A stretch of DNA of 64,000 nucleotides, taken from contig CM022670.1 of NCBI GenBank assembly GCA_012295275.1, positions 31,246,438 to 31,310,437 of the forward strand, read 5' to 3'. Made by a program: the position numbers and the translations under genes. Shown here in pieces: positions 57,298-64,000 of this stretch. The DNA is from Chrysomallon squamiferum (taxonomy: Eukaryota > Mollusca > Gastropoda > Neomphalida > Peltospiridae). How positions within the stretch are numbered: position 1 is the first letter of the stretch; the number at the start of each line of letters is the position of its first letter. Under the pieces are notes generated by a model that saw only the letters and a program-made list of their open reading frames with translations, did not search any database and was not told the origin of the DNA.

Positions 57298-58174
57298 TTA
57301 GCTCGCTGAAACAGCGTGTGCCATGCAATATTTATTATGTTCAAATCAATAGACAGAAACCGGTCTGCAAAAATGTCCATTACTACTCAAGTCTTTATAA
57401 AAAGCTTCATAAAGTATACATATAGTTTCGATGTACATGTAAATCCTTGTAAGTAACAATGTAACAAGATTTGTTTCTCGATTTTTGTGTTAAATTTTAT
57501 TTAATATTAAACTGCAGAAATATAAAGGAAAACCCATATTGAAAGTTAAGAATAACATAAAACAATATGATATTTCAAATATATTGCAGAACATAGTAAA
57601 CTGTTTCTCTAATGAAAATACTTTTTCTCGAAAATGTCTTTCTTAATACTATACCAGACTATATATTTAGCATTTAGCTTGAGAACCTTCTTTTTAATTA
57701 CGTTTGAAATGTCTGCGATTGATTCAGTTTAAGAGAATAATGCAGACGGAATGCTAACACGTACTAATTAAACTTAGAATGTACGGCCAGCTTTTCTGAA
57801 AGTTTTAAATTAACGGAAGGAAAATAACGGAATTACCTAACTCAGGTTTATTTGCTGATTTACTAATGCTCAGTTACATGTAAAACCCCAAAGCTTAACA
57901 GGTTTTAGATAATCAAAAAAATTTAGTGTGTGACCTTAACCGTCAGTAGAAACAAACCCGTAAAAAAATAATTTTACATTGCAAATAATATTATAGACAT
58001 TACATACCTACTTCCTTTTTAATTCTTATACCGTATAATTTTCTTAATATGTGTGCGTGCTTGCATGCTTACGCTCGGGCAAGTGAATATAGTGCTTTTG
58101 AACTACGTATAGGAGTTCTTAATTCTTAAGGCCGTTACAGGAATTCACACTAAGATTAATGAACCTTAAGCCAA

Positions 58175-58236
<62 letters not shown>

Positions 58237-58790
58237 TGATGATAATAATAATAAAAAAATAATAAAAATTATTTTCTTCTTTCTTTCTTTCTTTTTCATT
58301 TCATTTCATTTTACATTATTTTATTTTTTTATTTTTTATTTTATTTCATTCCCTTACTATTGAAAGCAGTTTCTTCCTAGAACGAGAAAGCAGAAATCTG
58401 CCATCTTTCTCTTTTTCTAAGCTATAAAGCGTGAAAACACTGTGGTTATCAAATGAAATATTCTATCAAGATAAATGTACTGACTTGACATGTCATATTC
58501 TGTCTTGATTTCATCTGAGAGGAATATTTCATTATTAGTAGTAGTAGTAGTCACCGTGCTGGGTTTGTTTGATGGAACAGATGTCGATCATCTTTCTTGA
58601 GACAACAAGTGAGGTAAAATATAATTAAAATAATTTGAAGGCAACTGGTATTTTGCCAAATCTGTATTTTTCTCCATTAATATTATGTTTTAAAACGATT
58701 ATTATTATCACCACACATATACAGACACACACACACAGCCTAACTGAATGGTGTTATTTTTACCTTCGCTGGACAATAACCACTTATTTA

Positions 58791-58910
<120 letters not shown>

Positions 58911-59027
58911 AATTTGGTATTTTTTAAAAACAGAATATCAGTTAATTTTAACTCTATCACTATTTCAGGAAGACAATGGCAACAGGCTGAAGATCCTACA
59001 AGCCAAAAGGTTTTTCACCAACAAGTC

Positions 59028-59831
59028 ATGCCACCAACCGATTTCGGGATAGCATGTCCACCGATAGTTGTAACTACTGAATCTTTCAACTCCACCGGAT
59101 CCAGCGAAGACAAAGTCAGCAAAGACGATCTCAATGCTCTTCTTTATATAGTGGTGACGCTTTTGTTCTATTCTCTTGGCATTATCGTTGGTATTATCAC
59201 GTATTTAAAAAGAGAAAAACAAGAAATAGAAGAGGATAAATGTTTTGACGAGTTTCTTCAGATGAAACGCGATCCATTTAACTATCACAAGATGGAAAAG
59301 GTTCACTTAGTAGCAGTGAGGTTAAGGGAAATTGAAAAAATGAAGCAGGCTCGAGAGGAACGTATCAAGAAGAAGTTACAAGAAGACGTCATTGCGGAAG
59401 AGGACTCCGAAAATGCTGCCGATGTTGAAGTGATAGATGACAATGTTCCACTAACGTCAGGATCTCAATCCACAGTTTCTAGACCTAAGAGCTTAGACGA
59501 TTTACACGATACTGAAGATATTATTAATAAACAACGAAAACAGATTACTAGACAACAAAGCGATATTTTTCAGGTTACGCCGACTGGAGAACCTATTTCT
59601 TCTGTAGTGGCGAAAATATTTGACAAGGAAAGACGAGGAGCACTTCAAAGATCTCCGAAAATATGTGACTCAGTCGATACTTTGAAAAGTGGCAGCAGTG
59701 AAAGTACTAATGTTATTAATGAAACGGATTCCTGTTCTGGAGTTAAAATAATTGAAACCAATGCGTCTGCTGGGAAGAGCAAAACGACGGCGGTACTACC
59801 TCTGGGACGATGTATTGTCACCAGTGTTTGA
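59028..59831 (+). CDS. Single-pass membrane protein with KCNE-like juxtamembrane region
   Basis: The 267-aa ORF lies in one exon whose acceptor (actatttcag) ends at 58968; the first ATG after it was chosen as start. The short N-terminus is extracellular-like, with an N-glycosylation site at N21. One transmembrane helix spans about 37-60 (LLYIVVTLLFYSLGIIVGII), followed directly by the basic/acidic TYLKREKQEIEEDK and then RDPFN at 81-85. An ectodomain, one TM and a charged stretch with DPF[NY] is the layout of KCNE (MinK/MiRP) potassium-channel beta subunits, which also have a single coding exon. The gap from TM to DPFN is longer than in vertebrates, and the cytoplasmic tail is much longer. 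The tail is highly charged and Ser/Thr-rich, coiled-coil-like at about 100-125. A KCNE relationship is inference; it could be an unrelated type I membrane protein. That it is a real gene is more certain. Confidence 0.7.
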   Translation: MPPTDFGIACPPIVVTTESFNSTGSSEDKVSKDDLNALLYIVVTLLFYSLGIIVGIITYLKREKQEIEEDKCFDEFLQMKRDPFNYHKMEKVHLVAVRLREIEKMKQAREERIKKKLQEDVIAEEDSENAADVEVIDDNVPLTSGSQSTVSRPKSLDDLHDTEDIINKQRKQITRQQSDIFQVTPTGEPISSVVAKIFDKERRGALQRSPKICDSVDTLKSGSSESTNVINETDSCSGVKIIETNASAGKSKTTAVLPLGRCIVTSV

Positions 59832-60974
59832 TGTAAATCAGTCAGTCGGAACAAAAAATGATCCATTATCATTCACTTTTCTTTTTTCTTTATGATTTTT
59901 ATCTTTTATTTTTTATTTATATATTTATTATTTTTTATTATTATTATTACTATTTCTTTAATTATTATTAATAGTAATCTGATTTTTTGTTTGTTATTAA
60001 TTTTTTTTATTTTTTTATATATATTGTCACATTATTATTATTAGTAGTAGTACGGCTATAGAAGTTTTCAAAATTACCCCACTGGCGCCATTTATAAGCA
60101 TTTGAAAGAAAAGAAAAACAAAATAAAACGTAGCCTGGTACCGAACCTAATCAACACCTTATGCATTTACCAAGACTCAGCTAACAAATAGTATCTACAT
60201 ATAATTTCATTAATATTAAACATTCAAAATATACTTTAGAATTTATATTTAAAAGAAATTATTTATTGAACATTTAGTATCTATCTATTGCACAGCGAAC
60301 CTTTTTAACTTTGTTATTTTATTTATTTGTTTTTTTATTTAGCTTTCATACAAATTCAGTGAAATACCACTATGACTGGTGGAGAAGTTTCCTTGGGGGT
60401 GCTAGTCTTTTTTATATTTTTTATATTTTTTAATTTTAATTGTTCTGTTTCTTAATTAATTTATATTATTAAATTAGAGGGTGATCTAAGTAATTTTATT
60501 CTTTATTTATTTGTTTTCTGTCTATATTATTTATATTTATTTAAATTATTATTTTTAAGGTCACAATGGTCATACTATTATGGTATTTTGTACTGATGTT
60601 TTATTTATTTACTTACTTATTATTATTTATTTTTCTTTATTTTATTTAATATTTATTTATTTATATACAAACTGGTCTTTATTTATTTACTTATGCAAAG
60701 ATAATAACAGAAAAAAGTTTTGATTTTGGTTCAGAAAACTTGATTTATTAAATGTTAGTGACAAAATTGATATCGGAGAACTTCATGACATTAATGTTTT
60801 ACTACTCTTCTTTTTCCACACAAATTTTAGCTCAGGTTTTTAACTAAGCACTGGAGATGTTGATGTTTTTATCTTGAAACTCGTGTTTATTTAACAGTTC
60901 ATATCTTTATTGTGATATGTTTTACTGATCTATGCAAAACAAATAATATGTTTTAATTCATGTTTTAATATATT

Positions 60975-61024
<50 letters not shown>

Positions 61025-62773
61025 TAAATATTTTATATTTTGGTAAGCTCTTATTATCGTGTTATATGTATGTGGTCTTTTGGGCTGTTTTATTTTATTT
61101 TTTAGAGGTTTTGTATTTTTGTTTGTTTTGTTTGTTTTGTTTGTTGTTGTTGCTGTTGTTCTTTTTAATATTCGATACATATATATATATATATCATTAT
61201 CATAACCACTGTAAATATATTTATGCAACGTACTGCGTTTAATACATAACAGTTGTATTCTGAACAAGATTCATGTATAATGCAGGCTATTCGAGAAATG
61301 ATTACACAGTAAAACTAAAATATAGGTGTTTTATATTATTAGGCTTCCTTGTTTTTTATTACTTGATACTTACTAATTGTCATTTGTTTCCCTGTCAGAT
61401 GCCGAACAGTGAATGATCGCCGATCGCGATTGTCTACCCTAGATGATCGTTTATTGAATAGCCTGTTAAAAGTGCTTTTACTCCTCGAGTATGCATTACT
61501 ATAGAATTTTGAAAACTCACTGTACTTAAAAACACAGTATTTTTCATATTATTTGCACCTATGAGTCTTATTTACAAATAAACTTATTTTATGAAAATAG
61601 TTTATGTTTTAGTATAAACACGAGAGAAAAAGAGTTGACCGTCGGAATTAGTATTACATGTATTCTGATTATTACTGTTAACTTTTGCTCTCCTAAGGCG
61701 ATAATTATTAAAATAATTTTTGAAAATTTGCTTAATTCTCTGAAAAATGCCATTCGGGCAATTTCCAATCCCGACCAGTGCCTAAGGATTGATTTACCAA
61801 AGACAGTACTTTGAAGTTTCCTGCCTTTGGCAAGGTGCATAAAAGATTCCTTGCTGATAATGAATAAAAGAGTAACCCTTGCATGTGTGTATATGTGTGT
61901 GTTTTTATGTGTGCATTGGCATGTGTTCGCAAACGATTAATAATAATAATAATAATAACAACAACAACAGTAATAATAATAACAACAATAACAACAAGAT
62001 GTAGAAAAATCGGAGTATTAACAGCACACTTATTTAGATATAAATATTTAACCAGAATGAAATATGTCTGGCAATGACATGTTTTCTGTGGCATTATGTT
62101 AACGCCGACTTTTCCAGGGAATTTGTTTTATTAGATCATTCTTCAACTGAGTGCATCAGTATAATGTCAAAACATCAACGATAACGAAATAAAAGATTCT
62201 GACACTTGATAAAATAAATACATTTGTTTTTGCGTAATTTTGAAACGTGAGTGCCACGACCTTCAGTTCGTATGTTCTGCCTCACTTAAACCTGACAATG
62301 GAGATGTTCAGCTTTAAAACAAAAATATCAGTAATCAATAATCGTTTTCAAATTAACTCATGTTCGTTATATCTTAAATTATTAATTCTGTTCGAGTCGG
62401 TTCTCTATGGTTCACATCAACAGAAATTCTGTTTCCATGTAGACACTAAGAACGTCAGAACCATAATTATGTTATGCATTATACGCACTACAGTTTTACA
62501 AATAAGTTACTTGCTTGGCAAGACAGTTTCTTTTTAAATCATTCAATGAACTGTTTCTACGTCTGACCTACGAATTACACACGGTTATAGCTGGATACAA
62601 ATGAACAAATATAATAATACTTTGTTTTCTTTTTATATTTACTTATAACATGAACATTTTTGCCTCTGATAACGATAATCAATCGAGAAAAGATTGTCTT
62701 CGAAATAATCATTGACCTCTTGCAAAGAAATCTTTCCACATCAGTGAGCACTACGTCTTTCAGACTGAACACG

Positions 62774-62810
<37 letters not shown>

Positions 62811-64000
62811 GTAACTCGTTATCTTGATTATTTGTTTGTATATTTGTAATGATAACTTCAGGATGAATTAGCAAGAATATATGGAAATTCTTCGTGTGCA
62901 GATCAAATATTGTACTTAAAGATATCTCTTTGTGTGGGTAGGTGTGAAAGAGAGAGAAGGGGAGGGAGAGAGAGGGGGGGTAAACAATTATTAAGGCCTT
63001 CGTCGTAATAACAACATACCAGTAGATAAGTTTTAGAAATAATTCTATCATCAAAGGTTTTTTAGTTGTGTATCCTATAGAAGTATAAATCTGTTAGATT
63101 GTTCCGGTCAAGTATTTAATTAATAATTTACTGTAATGATAAAATAGATGGTATTTTTTGTCCTGCATGACATTAGATAACAGTATGCAAGAAAGAATTC
63201 GCGTAATGCCTGTCTTTGATCCATGAGTAGGGAAAGATCGAATAATAATTATTATATTCATGTCGTTAATTATTATCAGTGTGTAATCATCTTTTATGTT
63301 TCAAATCGTTTGTTCTTAAAATGTTGACATCTTCTTCTTTTCTTTTTCTAAACAAAGCTCATTACTTTTTCAGAAAGGTTTTTAAACAGAATTGTACGAG
63401 TATTGGTTAAATATTGGAAAATGCATGTTTCAGGCTACTGTTTTTCACTGAAAATATTTTATCTTAGTTCTTGGGATTCATGAGTGAAAAATTATCATAA
63501 ATGCGTATTTAATGTTTGTTTTTTTCTGCATGGATAAGTGTGTGTGTTTTGGGGTGTGTGGATGTGTGTGTATGTGCGTGTGTGTTGGAGAGACAGATGG
63601 AGAGAGAGAGAGTTTGCTTGTTCTAATTAACGAAATTTAATCTCTGGCCATTTAATACATTTTTCATGTTAAACCAAATCACGATATATTACGTTTAAAT
63701 TCCATAACAAATTCACATGCGAATCATTTTGAAAAGTTCAATTACGTAAGATAAAAAAAATGACAACCAAATATAAAATGTCAGATTCCAGGTGCATTCT
63801 TCTTCGTGTTTTTCTTTTTCTCCTTTAAAAAAAACAACAAAAAACTACAACTTTTATCGTAATTATATGTTGTATGACAGAGCGTTGAATCTGCAGATCA
63901 CGAAATGGAAGAAATGTATAATAAAAACTTTTTCTTTCATACAATGTTTTGATTTCTGAATTTTTCTTGGTTAATCAACAGAAAAACGAAAATCTTTTTC
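59832..64000. other. AT-rich 3' flank without supported genes
   Basis: An AATAAA near 60121 could end the preceding transcript. The rest has TTATTTA-rich sequence to 60700, (TTA)n at 60977-61023, (TA)n near 61180-61192, AAT/AAC triplets at 61937-61995, (AAT)n at 62776-62808 and GA/GT tracts near 62950 and 63540-63613. ORFs here are short and cross simple repeats. Confidence 0.5.

Noticed and set aside
62247-62537. Plus-strand ORF of 96 codons with hydrophobic stretches
   Set aside because: No recognisable family and no splice or promoter signal. Hydrophobicity follows from T-richness.

Overview
The window looks like nuclear DNA from a mollusc, most likely a cephalopod. It is strongly AT-rich, with small exons in kilobase-scale introns, GT-AG splice sites, long dinucleotide and trinucleotide microsatellites, and abundant decayed transposons (Tigger/pogo, hAT, LINE, KRBA2-like integrase). 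The recognisable genes are animal genes. The cephalopod assignment is an inference from repeat style, intron size and protein divergence; no marker gene fixes it.

Layout. 1-6.1 kb: two class A GPCR genes on the minus strand, one cut by the window edge and one complete and intronless. 10.1-23.2 kb: USP14, the proteasome-associated ubiquitin protease, reconstructed here as 18 coding exons on the minus strand (487 aa). Its introns hold a KRBA2-like integrase relic, a LINE tail, a Tigger derivative, a 1.77-kb foldback element and a broken intronless coding relic. 25.6-35.3 kb: Rab23 on the plus strand, head-to-head with USP14 (7 coding exons, 234 aa). It has a decayed tandem duplicate of exon 4 and an apparent GC-AG intron before the exon that supplies the CaaX box. 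38.7-40.4 kb: BAG2 (minus, 2 exons, 175 aa), tail-to-tail with Rab23. 41.7-42.5 kb: an NDUFS5-like twin-CX9C complex I subunit (minus, 95 aa). 43-58.8 kb: gene-poor and rich in microsatellites, with a clean hAT MITE and a few unassigned open stretches. 58.97-59.83 kb: a single-pass membrane protein on the plus strand with a KCNE-like juxtamembrane region. 59.8-64 kb: AT-rich non-coding.

The housekeeping genes are not an operon. USP14 trims ubiquitin at the proteasome, BAG2 regulates Hsc70/CHIP, NDUFS5 is a complex I subunit, and Rab23 acts in ciliary/Hedgehog trafficking. The most notable points are the Rab23 gene structure (pseudo-exon and non-canonical donor controlling prenylation), the convergent BAG2-Rab23 pair that I recall also being adjacent in human, and the intronic hairpin elements in USP14, which are plausible RNA-editing substrates. 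Exon boundaries were read by eye from splice consensus, phase and remembered family alignments; none was tested against transcripts.
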